Shown: positions 7,247 through 13,216 of the stretch, in pieces
Numbering within the stretch: position 1 is the stretch's first letter
Layout of the letters: every line of letters begins with the position of its first letter
Source of the DNA: an uncultured bacterium
GTDB taxonomy: Bacteria > Actinomycetota > Actinomycetes > S36-B12
Length of the DNA: 13,216 nt
Direction of reading: 5' to 3'
Assembly: GCA_903940375.1 (NCBI GenBank)
Contig: CAJAKT010000027.1
Coordinates: 1 to 13,216 of the forward strand
Made by a program: the position numbers and the translations under genes
The notes under the pieces: generated by a model
Databases searched by the model: none
What the model was told of the DNA's origin: nothing
Seen by the model: only the letters and a program-made list of their open reading frames with translations

Positions 7247-8160
7247 CAGCCCTTCACCGAGCCCTGCGTCAGCCCACCGACGATGAACTTCTGCAGGAAG
7301 ATGAACAGCAGAACGACGGGAATCGCCGCAAGAAGTGCCCCGGCCGCGAACGGGCCCCAGTTCTCGGAGTACTTCTCGCCGATGAACTGCTGCAGACCGA
7401 CGGCCAGCGTGAGCTTCTGCGGGCTCTGCAGCAGCGCACTGGCGATGACGAACTCGTTGATCGTGAAGATGACGCTCAGCAGTCCGACCACGGCCAGGAC
7501 CGGTGCGGCCAGCGGCAGGATGATGCCCCAGAAGATCTGGCCATGGCTGGCGCCGTCGACCTTGGCGGACTCGTCGATCTCCATCGGGATCGTGTCGAAG
7601 AAGCCCTTGATGAGCCACGCGTTGATGCCCATGGCGCCACCCAGGTACACAAGACCGAGGCCGATGAGTGAGTCCAGGCCGATGCCGCTGAACACGTCGG
7701 AGACCTGCGCCATGATGAGGTAGATCGCCACGAGCGCGAGGAACTGCGGGAACATCTGCACCAGCAGCAGGAACATCAGGCCGACCTTGCGACCCTTGAA
7801 GCGGAACCTGCTGAAGGCGTAGGCCGCACCGGCACCGATGAGAACGGTGAACAGGGCGACGATCACAGCCAGCAGCATCGTGTTGACGTACCAGTTCACA
7901 TACGGCTGATCGGGGTTGTTCAGCAGCCGCGTGAAGTTGTCGAGGGTCGGCTGACTCGGGATAAGACTGCCATTGCTGATCGTGGGGTTGGTCGTGAAGG
8001 CAGCGCTGACGACCCACAGAATCGGTGTGACGGCGAACGCGACTGCGACCCAGGCAATGGCATGACGCCAGCCATTCGACTTGAGCCACTGCGCGAAGGT
8101 CTGGCGCCTCTGCTTCGGTATCGGCGCCACCCGGACGGTGGGCACGGCAGGACTGGTCAT
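7246..8160 (-). CDS. malG: Maltodextrin ABC transporter permease MalG
   Basis: This 304-residue inner-membrane permease pairs with MalF to form the maltodextrin channel. About six hydrophobic segments are visible, the first near residues 33-55 and others near 92-115, 126-150, 160-185, 215-240 and 270-293. The EAA loop that contacts MalK is DESAKVDGASHGQIFWGIILP (residues 196-216). The C-terminus FIVGGLTQGSVKG is typical of MalG. The start ATG overlaps the malF stop as ATGA, and its own stop overlaps the next start as TGATG, so production of MalF, MalG and the GH13 enzyme is probably coupled. Length and motifs match the family with nothing missing. Confidence 0.95.
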   Translation of the reverse strand: MTSPAVPTVRVAPIPKQRRQTFAQWLKSNGWRHAIAWVAVAFAVTPILWVVSAAFTTNPTISNGSLIPSQPTLDNFTRLLNNPDQPYVNWYVNTMLLAVIVALFTVLIGAGAAYAFSRFRFKGRKVGLMFLLLVQMFPQFLALVAIYLIMAQVSDVFSGIGLDSLIGLGLVYLGGAMGINAWLIKGFFDTIPMEIDESAKVDGASHGQIFWGIILPLAAPVLAVVGLLSVIFTINEFVIASALLQSPQKLTLAVGLQQFIGEKYSENWGPFAAGALLAAIPVVLLFIFLQKFIVGGLTQGSVKG

Positions 8161-9941
8161 GCGCGGTCCTCTCTCAGGGCCCTGGATCGTGCGAACGAGA
8201 TGGCCGAGATCGTGCCGACGATGATGAAGATGTAGATGGAGATGGCACTCGCGAGCCCGTAGTCATTGCCCTGACCCGCGGAGAAGGCGATCTTGTACGT
8301 GTAGCTGATCAGGATGTCGGTGGCACCAGCGACCTCGGAGTTGTCCATCGCCGGACCACCCCCGGTAAGCAGGTAGATGCCGTTGAAGTTGTTGAAGTTG
8401 AAGGCGAAGGATGCGATGAGCAGGGGTGCCAGGGCCACCAGCAGGAGCGGCATGTTCACCCGCCGCCAGACCTGGAAGCTCCGCGCCCCGTCAACCCGTG
8501 CAGCCTCCTGGAGTTCGCTCGGGATGGACTGCAGCGCACCCGTGCTCACGAGGAACATGTAGGGGAAGCCGAGCCACAGGTTCACGAGGATGACGCTGAC
8601 CCGCGCCCAGAACGGGTCGAAGAGCCACGGCACATGCCAGCCGGTCACCGAGTTCAGGGCGCCGAAGTCATCGTTCAGGAGCCCGGCCCACACGAGGATC
8701 GACAGGAATGCCGGCACGGCGTACGGAAGCACCAGCAGCGCCCGGTACACGCGCTGCCCGCGCATTCGCGGCTTGTTCAGCACGATCGCCAGGCTCAACC
8801 CGAGTACGAAGGTGAGGAACACGCTCAGGATCGCGTAGATGAAGGTCCAGATGAAGACCGAGATGAACGGATCGCGGATCTGGGAGTCCGTGAAGACATT
8901 GGTGAAGTTCGTGAATCCGATGTACTCGCGCCAGCCGGGAACCAGCACGTCTTCCGCGTCATCCGGGTTGGCGAAGTTGCCGCTGCCGTTGTTCGAGTAC
9001 ACCACCCCGGTGTCGAGGGAGGTGAAGGTGTCGGCCGTCGCGTCGTACGTCAGAGTCGGAACCAGCTCGACAGCGGTGGCGTACCCCTGCGGCTTGATCA
9101 CCCCACCCTGGGGACCCGGAATGGCCAGGTCGTTGAACTCGGACTCAAGGTTGGAGAACCCCTCGCCGGGAACATTGACGAAGCCGGTTGCCGACACCAC
9201 GGTGCCGAACTCATCGCGCTGGACATCGGAGGCCGGCAGTTCGTCAAGGCCCTCATTCGTACCCGCGTACGTGGGCGGCAGGTCTGAAGCCTCGGCATCC
9301 GTGGCAACGTTGAGGTCATTGGTGCCCGAGGTGAGATCACCTGATGGCGCAGCACTCGGCGTCGTCTCAGTCCCGCCGAACTCCTCGAGTGCCGGCTCGG
9401 AGGCTGCGGGCTCCCCGCCGAACTCCTCGAGGCCCGGGTCGGCCGAGGCGGACGGGGCAGAGGGGTCCAGGGTGCCGGAGCCATCGGCGGGCGCCTCGAC
9501 CGCCACCACCTGCGGCGTGAGGATGAGGACGAGCTCGCCCGTCGCATTGCGCGTCGGCAGCATGTCGTAGCTGGTGGAGTCCTCAGACTCGGCAGCGCTG
9601 TCGCGGACGATGGCCGTGATCGCGTCCGGCTTGGTGCCGATATTGCCGGTCGAGTAGTTCGTGAAGGCGATCGAGACGTTGTAGAAGATCGGGATGAGCT
9701 GGAAGATCGTGAGGAAGATCGCGCCGATGATGACGTACTTGGCCGGGATGTAGCGCGAGGTCAGCAGGATGAAGTCCAGCGCCAGCGTGGCAATGACGAG
9801 GACGGCCATCATCAGCCACGACTCGTTGCTGATCATCGTCGGAATGGCCCACACGGTCATGCCGTTGACCAGACCCAGGAACAGCAGCTTGAGCAGCAGC
9901 GCGGGCGTGCCCCCAAGCCGGGCGATGAGCCGCTGGATCAC
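8157..9941 (-). CDS. malF: Maltodextrin ABC transporter permease MalF with enlarged P2-like loop
   Basis: This 594-residue permease has the enteric MalF plan. Three N-terminal membrane segments (about 14-36, 41-61, 68-92) are followed by a large extracytoplasmic loop (about 96-357) and then the conserved core (from about 358) with VLPYAVPAFLSILVW, NLWLGFPYMF and ASFAFNFNNFNGIYLLT. The EAA loop is SELQEAARVDGARSFQ (475-490), which docks MalK. The loop is about 260 residues, against roughly 180 for P2 of E. coli MalF (514 residues in all). The surplus is an acidic Ser/Pro/Gly/Ala-rich insert (about 143-255) with LEEFGG repeated at 171-176 and 185-190. The end of the loop (VPGW, NFTNVFTD) again resembles enteric MalF. 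The start is GTG at 9941, just after GAGGAAGAA, and the gene ends in an ATGA overlap with malG. Confidence 0.95.
   Translation of the reverse strand: MIQRLIARLGGTPALLLKLLFLGLVNGMTVWAIPTMISNESWLMMAVLVIATLALDFILLTSRYIPAKYVIIGAIFLTIFQLIPIFYNVSIAFTNYSTGNIGTKPDAITAIVRDSAAESEDSTSYDMLPTRNATGELVLILTPQVVAVEAPADGSGTLDPSAPSASADPGLEEFGGEPAASEPALEEFGGTETTPSAAPSGDLTSGTNDLNVATDAEASDLPPTYAGTNEGLDELPASDVQRDEFGTVVSATGFVNVPGEGFSNLESEFNDLAIPGPQGGVIKPQGYATAVELVPTLTYDATADTFTSLDTGVVYSNNGSGNFANPDDAEDVLVPGWREYIGFTNFTNVFTDSQIRDPFISVFIWTFIYAILSVFLTFVLGLSLAIVLNKPRMRGQRVYRALLVLPYAVPAFLSILVWAGLLNDDFGALNSVTGWHVPWLFDPFWARVSVILVNLWLGFPYMFLVSTGALQSIPSELQEAARVDGARSFQVWRRVNMPLLLVALAPLLIASFAFNFNNFNGIYLLTGGGPAMDNSEVAGATDILISYTYKIAFSAGQGNDYGLASAISIYIFIIVGTISAISFARSRALREDRA
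9372..9431 (-). repeat. 18-bp direct repeat inside the malF insert
   Basis: CCCGCCGAACTCCTCGAG occurs exactly at 9372-9389 and 9414-9431, a 42-bp (14-codon) period. It encodes the duplicated LEEFGG motif in the disordered part of the MalF loop and suggests the insert grew by in-frame duplication. Confidence 0.85.
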
Positions 9942-9991
9942 TTCTTCCTCGATTCCGCTAGGCCAGCGAAGTGCGATGTCGTCCGCCGCAA

Positions 9992-10029
9992 AGGGTGTGG
10001 GCCCCGAGACTTCACGGGACCCACACCCT
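9992..10029 (-). terminator. Strong hairpin in the malE-malF gap (partial terminator or mRNA stabiliser)
   Basis: Arms 9992-10006 and 10015-10029 pair over 15 positions (one G-U on the transcribed strand) around an 8-nt loop. The hairpin begins 18 nt after the malE stop codon and is followed on the minus strand by only a short T run (TTTGC). Such hairpins between binding-protein and permease genes are known to protect the upstream mRNA or stop part of transcription, giving more binding protein than permease. The lack of a long T-tract fits a leaky or protective role better than a full stop. Confidence 0.8.
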
Positions 10030-10047
10030 CACGACAACGGACTGGGA

Positions 10048-11280
10048 TCAGCCTGCTGCAACAGCCTTCTTGATGGCGACCTGCGCCTGAGCGAAGGCCT
10101 TGGCTGCGGGCATTGCGCCTGCACCCTTCGTGCTGTTGACCCATGCCGCACCGAGCGGTCCCCAGACGGCGTTCATCTGCGAGATGTTCGGGATCGGCAC
10201 GCCGCCCTTGCCGGCATCGCCGAAGGCCTTGAGCAGGGGGTTCGACACGCGAGCCGCAGCGGCCGTGTTGGCCGGGAAGCGGTCGTTGAGCGCCGACAGC
10301 TGGTACTGGGCCTTCTCGCCCGCCATGAACTCGGTGACCAGCGACGTGGCCGCAGCCTCGACGCCGTGCGCAGCCGCGTACTTGGTGAGCATGACGCCCT
10401 GGCTACCGATGAACGGAACAGCAGCCGTGCCGGCGACGATCGGCGGAACGGCCGAGATCCGGTACTTGAACCCGACAGCCTTGATCTTGTCGAGGTTCCA
10501 GGGGCCCGTGATCCAGAACGGAGCCTTGCCCGAGGTGAAGGCGGCGGTTGCGATGTCGCCCGTGACCTTGGAGTTGATCAGGCCGGTCTTGTTCCAGCCG
10601 TCGATGATGCTCGCGTTGGCTGCGAACACCTTGTTGAAGACGCCGATGTTCTTGACGTCGTATGCGCCCTTTGCGGTGGTACCGAAGATGTAGCCGCCGA
10701 GGCCGGTGAACATCGGGTACATGTGGTACGCGTCGCCGCCTGCGCCCTGCTGGACGGCCAGCGGGATGTCGACCTTGCCGGCCTTCTTCAGAGCGAGTGC
10801 CTGAGTCGACAGCTCCTGGAAGGTCTTGGGCTGCGTCTTGATGAGGCTCGCGTTGGTGATCAGCGCGATGTTCTCAACGGCGACGGGGGTGCCGTACTGC
10901 TTGCCGTTGTAGTTGAAGGCCTGGACGGCGCCTGCCGAGAGGCCGGCCTTCGCCTTGGTGGCGAGGTTCAGCTTGACGATCGAACCGTTGACGGCGAGCT
11001 CGCCGACCCAGTCGTTGGCACCCATGATGACGTCAGGCGCGGCATCGGGAGTCACGGTCGCGAGGTCGTCGCGGATCTTGCCGAAGTCCTTCACGACGAC
11101 GGTCACGGTTGAGCCCATGTACCCGTTCGCGAAGAGCGTCCGGACGGCCGGAGCGCGGTCCGCGTCCGTCCAGAAAACGATGTTGCCCGCCGCCATGGCT
11201 GCCGGGGCAGCCAGGAGCGAACCGAATGCAACTGCGGCTACCGCACTGGTGGCGACCGCTGCTCGCAGTGACCTGCGCAT
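10048..11280 (-). CDS. malE: Maltose/maltodextrin ABC transporter binding protein MalE
   Basis: This 410-residue solute-binding protein captures maltodextrins outside the membrane and delivers them to MalF-MalG. Residues 1-30 are a Sec signal peptide (MRR start, hydrophobic core, AMA cleavage end) with no lipobox cysteine, unusual for a Gram-positive binding protein. Alignment by eye with E. coli MalE (mature numbering) keeps most sugar contacts: D14 to D41, K15 to R42, D65 to D90, E111 to E136, Y155 to Y185, W230 to W261 in ITGPWN, and W340 to W373 in NAVWGP. The ATG at 11280 follows GAGAGGA (11287-11293) with a 6-nt spacer. It is the first gene of the operon, behind a regulated promoter and ahead of a strong hairpin, which fits high-level expression. 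Confidence 0.94.
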   Translation of the reverse strand: MRRSLRAAVATSAVAAVAFGSLLAAPAAMAAGNIVFWTDADRAPAVRTLFANGYMGSTVTVVVKDFGKIRDDLATVTPDAAPDVIMGANDWVGELAVNGSIVKLNLATKAKAGLSAGAVQAFNYNGKQYGTPVAVENIALITNASLIKTQPKTFQELSTQALALKKAGKVDIPLAVQQGAGGDAYHMYPMFTGLGGYIFGTTAKGAYDVKNIGVFNKVFAANASIIDGWNKTGLINSKVTGDIATAAFTSGKAPFWITGPWNLDKIKAVGFKYRISAVPPIVAGTAAVPFIGSQGVMLTKYAAAHGVEAAATSLVTEFMAGEKAQYQLSALNDRFPANTAAAARVSNPLLKAFGDAGKGGVPIPNISQMNAVWGPLGAAWVNSTKGAGAMPAAKAFAQAQVAIKKAVAAG

Positions 11281-11323
11281 ACTTGGTCCTCTCGTCGGGC
11301 CCGAAGGGGCCGATTGCGAATGC

Positions 11324-11342
11324 GGGGGTGGTGTTCACCCCC
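11324..11342 (-). repeat. GC-rich hairpin in the malE leader
   Basis: GGGGGTG (11324-11330) and CACCCCC (11336-11342) can pair over 7 bp around a 5-nt loop, in the predicted 5' untranslated region about 45 nt before the malE start codon. A second short stem, GGCCC/GGGCC (11298-11311), lies close to the ribosome-binding site. These may stabilise or tune the leader; no riboswitch family is recognised. Confidence 0.35.
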
Positions 11343-11357
11343 CGTCCATTTAACCGA

Positions 11358-11387
11358 AATGTATGCCGCCGCTACAGGACGATGCAA
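11358..11387 (-). promoter_or_regulatory. Predicted malE promoter
   Basis: On the minus strand TTGCAT (11387-11382) and TACATT (11363-11358) are separated by 18 nt, predicting a start near 11351 and a leader of about 70 nt. TTAAAT (11354-11349) is an alternative -10. The -35 box lies within the LacI-type operator. Support is from sequence similarity and position only. Confidence 0.45.
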
Positions 11388-11396
11388 CCGTTTACA
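11383..11396 (-). promoter_or_regulatory. LacI/GalR-family operator in the malE promoter
   Basis: The minus strand reads TGTAAACGGTTGCA, which fits the cre-like pattern TGNAANCGNTNNCA at every fixed position and is an imperfect palindrome around CG. It overlaps the predicted -35 box, so a bound repressor would block the polymerase. LacI-family MalR-type repressors commonly control maltose operons in Gram-positive bacteria; the regulator itself is not in this window. Confidence 0.6.
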
Positions 11397-11407
11397 GAGC
11401 GTTACAT

Positions 11408-11420
11408 AGCAATCGTTACT
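11408..11420 (-). promoter_or_regulatory. Second operator-like element upstream of malE
   Basis: AGCAATCGTTACT is an imperfect palindrome around CG with half-sites GCAA and TTAC, as in the neighbouring operator (GCAACCGTTTAC). Its centre is about 24.5 bp upstream of that operator's centre. It may be an auxiliary repressor site. Confidence 0.35.
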
Positions 11421-11424
11421 GAAG

Positions 11425-11452
11425 CGTGATTGTGGACGTCCTAGCAATCACG
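11425..11452. repeat. Inverted repeat with 8-bp arms upstream of malE
   Basis: CGTGATTG (11425-11432) and CAATCACG (11445-11452) are perfect inverted arms with a 12-nt spacer that contains the palindrome GGACGTCC. TAGCAATC within it is repeated at 11407-11414. It lies about 87 bp upstream of the predicted malE start and could bind a dimeric regulator. Confidence 0.45.
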
Positions 11453-11460
11453 GTTGTCTG

Positions 11461-11479
11461 GACAGGAAAGAATCCTGTC
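11461..11479 (-). terminator. Short hairpin at the end of the DUF3263 gene, weak terminator candidate
   Basis: GACAGGA and TCCTGTC pair perfectly over 7 bp with a 5-nt loop, starting at the last base of the DUF3263 stop codon. No T-tract follows on the minus strand, so an intrinsic terminator is doubtful, but position and orientation are right for a 3'-end hairpin. Confidence 0.4.
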
Positions 11480-11874
11480 TAGAGCTCAATGCCGAGGCGG
11501 CGTGCCGATCGGGCCCGCTGACGCGCAGCGCGCATGCGCCGCAACCGCTTGACCAGCATCGGATCGAAGGCCAGCGCCTGCGGATCGTCGATGAGGCCGT
11601 TGAGGAGCTGGTAGTAACGGGTCCCGCTCATGTCGAAGAGGTCGCGGATGGCCTGCTCCTTGGCACCGGCGTACTTCCACCACTGGCGCTCGAATTCCAG
11701 GATCCGGCAGTCGCGGTCGCTGAGGGTGGCTGCCGTCCGCTCACTGTCGAGGGGCGATAGTGCTGCATCCATCCCGGACTCCTCCTGAACCTGCTGCTTC
11801 GACTCGCGGCCGTCCTCATCGCTCGACGGCCCTGACTGCGCGTCATCGTACGGGGTGAATCCCATGGCTGTCAT
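11479..11874 (-). CDS. DUF3263 domain protein, small actinobacterial protein
   Basis: This 131-residue protein of unknown function has a hydrophilic, acidic N-terminal tail (about 1-45) and a DUF3263 domain (about 50-128) with LSDRDCRILEFERQWWKYAG, an AIRDLFDMSGTRYYQLLN stretch that looks helix-turn-helix-like, and a very basic end (KRLRRMRAARQRARSARRLG). The charge and predicted helices would fit nucleic-acid binding, but that is inference. The ATG at 11874 overlaps the upstream protease stop as ATGA and follows GGGGGAG, so the two are probably cotranscribed. Later methionines (residues 4 and 35) are possible starts but less well supported. The family is essentially restricted to Actinobacteria. 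Confidence 0.88.
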   Translation of the reverse strand: MTAMGFTPYDDAQSGPSSDEDGRESKQQVQEESGMDAALSPLDSERTAATLSDRDCRILEFERQWWKYAGAKEQAIRDLFDMSGTRYYQLLNGLIDDPQALAFDPMLVKRLRRMRAARQRARSARRLGIEL

Positions 11875-12704
11875 TCGACTCCCCCGGATTCGCGATCGCC
11901 ATGCTCCTGGCGGTGCCGCTCCTCGGCCTGCCGCGCCCGAACCGCACGTCGATGCTGCTCCCGGCGCCGGTCGCGGGCCCGGATCAGCAGCCAGGAGAAG
12001 GCGTAGCCCAGGCCGTTCGTAGCCCAGTGGAAGCCCATCGGAGCCAGCACACTGCCGGACACCAGCCGGAGCCCCGCGAACAGCACGCCTGCGAGCGTGG
12101 TCGTCAGAACACTCAGGGCGATGGCCAGGATGTTGCCGCGTCGCCCTTCGCCCACAACGGATCCGAGGGCTGGATTCTGCTCGTGTGTGCCGATGCTCGG
12201 CAGGATGTGCCACAGGCCGAAGATGATCGAGGCAATGACGACGCCCCACACCAGCCCGTACCGGCGGATCAGCATCGAGAGCAGGACGGCGCGGAAGGCG
12301 ATCTCCTCCAGCAGCACGGTCCCGAACGGCACTTCCACCAGCGCCTGGAACATCAGCCGGGTGCCCGTCAGCTCGCCCATGCGCTCATCGTGGAAGGCGG
12401 TGCGGGTGCGCTTGAACGCCGAGCCGATGAGATAGACCGCGGTGATCGCGCCGATGCAGGCGGCTCCCCAGATGAAGCCGGGCAGCAGGTAGGCCCAGCC
12501 CAGTCCCATGTCGGTCCAGGTGTTGCCGTCGAGCAGTCCGATCGCCAGCAGGATGACGGACCCGCCGAACGACCACAGCAGATAGTGCGTCTGGGGGGCG
12601 ACCCGATTGTTGACGACGTTGAGGACGACCAGCGCGCCGATGACGACCGCGACCGGCCACCAGGCCAGCCCGGTCTCCTGCGCCGGTGCCACCAGTTCGA
12701 ACAT
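11871..12704 (-). CDS. CPBP family intramembrane glutamic endopeptidase
   Basis: This 277-residue membrane protein belongs to the CPBP (CAAX protease and bacteriocin-processing, Abi) family. Hydrophobic segments run from about residue 14 to 242. The catalytic motifs are all present: EEIAFR (Glu133, Glu134, Arg138), FGLWH (162-166, His166) and HWATN (His226, Asn230). A very charged Arg/Glu/His-rich tail (about 241-277) should be cytoplasmic. The ATG at 12704 has no Shine-Dalgarno; a -10-like TACACT lies 8 nt upstream, suggesting a nearly leaderless message. Its stop overlaps the DUF3263 start. Substrates of bacterial members are mostly unknown, so it could process a prenylated or secreted peptide or a membrane protein. 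Confidence 0.9.
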   Translation of the reverse strand: MFELVAPAQETGLAWWPVAVVIGALVVLNVVNNRVAPQTHYLLWSFGGSVILLAIGLLDGNTWTDMGLGWAYLLPGFIWGAACIGAITAVYLIGSAFKRTRTAFHDERMGELTGTRLMFQALVEVPFGTVLLEEIAFRAVLLSMLIRRYGLVWGVVIASIIFGLWHILPSIGTHEQNPALGSVVGEGRRGNILAIALSVLTTTLAGVLFAGLRLVSGSVLAPMGFHWATNGLGYAFSWLLIRARDRRREQHRRAVRARQAEERHRQEHGDRESGGVE

Positions 12705-12740
12705 CGCTCGTCAGTGTAGGTCGATTGCCATACTCGGCCC
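12705..12740. promoter_or_regulatory. Divergent promoter region with two leaderless-type starts
   Basis: The 36-bp gap separates two divergent ATG codons. On the plus strand CATACT (12729-12734) ends 6 nt before ATG at 12741, which puts the predicted start on the A of the start codon. On the minus strand TACACT (12718-12713) ends 8 nt before ATG at 12704. Neither start has a Shine-Dalgarno. No good -35 box is seen for either. Confidence 0.5.
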
Positions 12741-13216
12741 ATGGCTGAGGACCGAAGCGTGCTGGACCGGGCGGCTCGCGGGCCCGACCGGTCGTGGGAC
12801 TACGGGCCGGACCCGACGCAGGTGGCTGACGTCTACCTGCCCGCAGCCAGCCAGCAGACACCTGGGAGGCCGCTCGTCGTGCTCATCCACGGCGGCTACT
12901 GGCGTCCCGAGTACGACCGGGCGCATCTTCGGCCGATGGCCGCCGCCCTGGCGGCCGCCGGACACTCGACCGTGCTCGTGGAGTACCGCAGGGTTCCCGG
13001 TGATCCCGATGCCGCCATCGATGACGTCCGCCTTGCCCTCACGGCAATGGCCGCAGCCGGTGACGGCGTCGATCCGTCTGCCGGGGTGGTGCTCGTCGGC
13101 CACTCGGCCGGTGGTCACCTGGCTCTCCTGGCCGCCGACCATCAGGCGGTCATCGGCTGCCTGGCGCTGGCTCCGGTCGCCGATCTGCAGATGGCGGCGG
13201 ACCTCGATCTCGACGA
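12741..13216 (+). CDS. Alpha/beta hydrolase (esterase or kynurenine formamidase-like), cut by window edge
   Basis: The first 158 codons of a hydrolase are visible and the gene runs off the window end. WDYGPDPTQVADVYLP (residues 19-34) leads into the oxyanion-hole motif HGGYW (50-54), followed by VEYRRVPGDPDAAIDDV (80-96) and the nucleophile elbow GHSAGGH (120-126, Ser122). This order is typical of carboxylesterase-like alpha/beta hydrolases, and HGGYW is common in formamidase-type (AFMID) members. The catalytic acid and histidine lie beyond the window, so activity cannot be stated more exactly. No signal peptide is seen, so it is probably cytoplasmic. It is divergent from the CPBP gene and probably leaderless. 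No other kynurenine pathway gene is in view. Confidence 0.88.
   Translation, partial: MAEDRSVLDRAARGPDRSWDYGPDPTQVADVYLPAASQQTPGRPLVVLIHGGYWRPEYDRAHLRPMAAALAAAGHSTVLVEYRRVPGDPDAAIDDVRLALTAMAAAGDGVDPSAGVVLVGHSAGGHLALLAADHQAVIGCLALAPVADLQMAADLDLD

Noticed and set aside
7247..8089. N-terminal extension of the cytoplasmic GH13 frame to 898 residues
   Set aside because: The extra part is antiphase within malG, is Arg/Pro-rich nonsense, and the CBM34-like sequence begins exactly at ATG 7246 with a TGATG overlap.
9769..11112. 447-codon plus-strand open frame opposite malE
   Set aside because: It lies antisense to a clearly coding malE, has low-complexity composition and no recognisable motif.
11875..12249. 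N-terminal extension of the DUF3263 frame to 256 residues
   Set aside because: It overlaps the catalytic region of the CPBP gene in another frame; the ATGA overlap with GGGGGAG upstream marks the real start at 11874.
12711..13142. 143-codon minus-strand open frame opposite the hydrolase
   Set aside because: The plus strand encodes HGGYW and GHSAGGH in the correct order and spacing, so the minus frame is a shadow.
1..13216. Mobile elements, CRISPR arrays, tRNA or rRNA genes, toxin-antitoxin or phage genes
   Set aside because: I saw no transposase or integrase motif, no regular short repeat-spacer series, no tRNA cloverleaf and no rRNA sequence in the window.

Overview
This window is a high-GC stretch from an actinobacterium. 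Three things point there: a GroEL of the actinobacterial housekeeping type behind CIRCE operators, a DUF3263 protein (a small family known essentially from Actinobacteria), and short spacers with probable leaderless starts. I cannot name the genus.

Layout. Positions 1-684 (minus) hold the N-terminal 228 codons of groEL, cut by the window edge; no groES is next to it. Its promoter region (about 685-787) carries two tandem CIRCE operators that together form a 40-bp near-perfect palindrome. Positions 788-11280 (minus) are one long maltodextrin operon. In transcription order it encodes: a maltose-type binding protein (malE), the permeases malF and malG, a cytoplasmic GH13 maltodextrin-hydrolysing enzyme, the ATPase malK, a secreted GH13 alpha-amylase, and a second, diverged binding protein. 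Junctions are tight (ATGA, TGATG, a 2-nt gap, a 29-bp overlap). The exceptions are malE-malF, where a strong hairpin sits, and amylase-SBP2 (72 bp). Upstream of malE, 11281-11478 is a promoter region with a LacI/GalR-type operator and further inverted repeats. Positions 11479-12704 (minus) hold a DUF3263 gene and a CPBP-family membrane protease overlapping by ATGA. Positions 12741-13216 (plus) hold the divergent start of an alpha/beta hydrolase, cut by the window edge. No gene-free stretch exceeds 300 bp.

How the genes work together (inferred from families): the secreted amylase cuts starch or glycogen outside the cell, MalE delivers maltodextrins to MalF-MalG-MalK, and the cytoplasmic GH13 enzyme breaks them down. 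No regulator gene is visible, but the promoter fits a LacI-family repressor encoded elsewhere.

Most unusual points: (a) the second binding protein has lost most of the residues matching the maltose contacts of E. coli MalE; (b) neither binding protein has a lipobox cysteine, while MalF carries an oversized P2-like extracytoplasmic loop with an acidic Ser/Pro/Gly-rich insert, suggesting a non-lipoprotein way of holding the binding protein at the membrane; (c) the composite tandem CIRCE palindrome begins about 20 bp after the last mal stop codon, with no room for an ordinary terminator.
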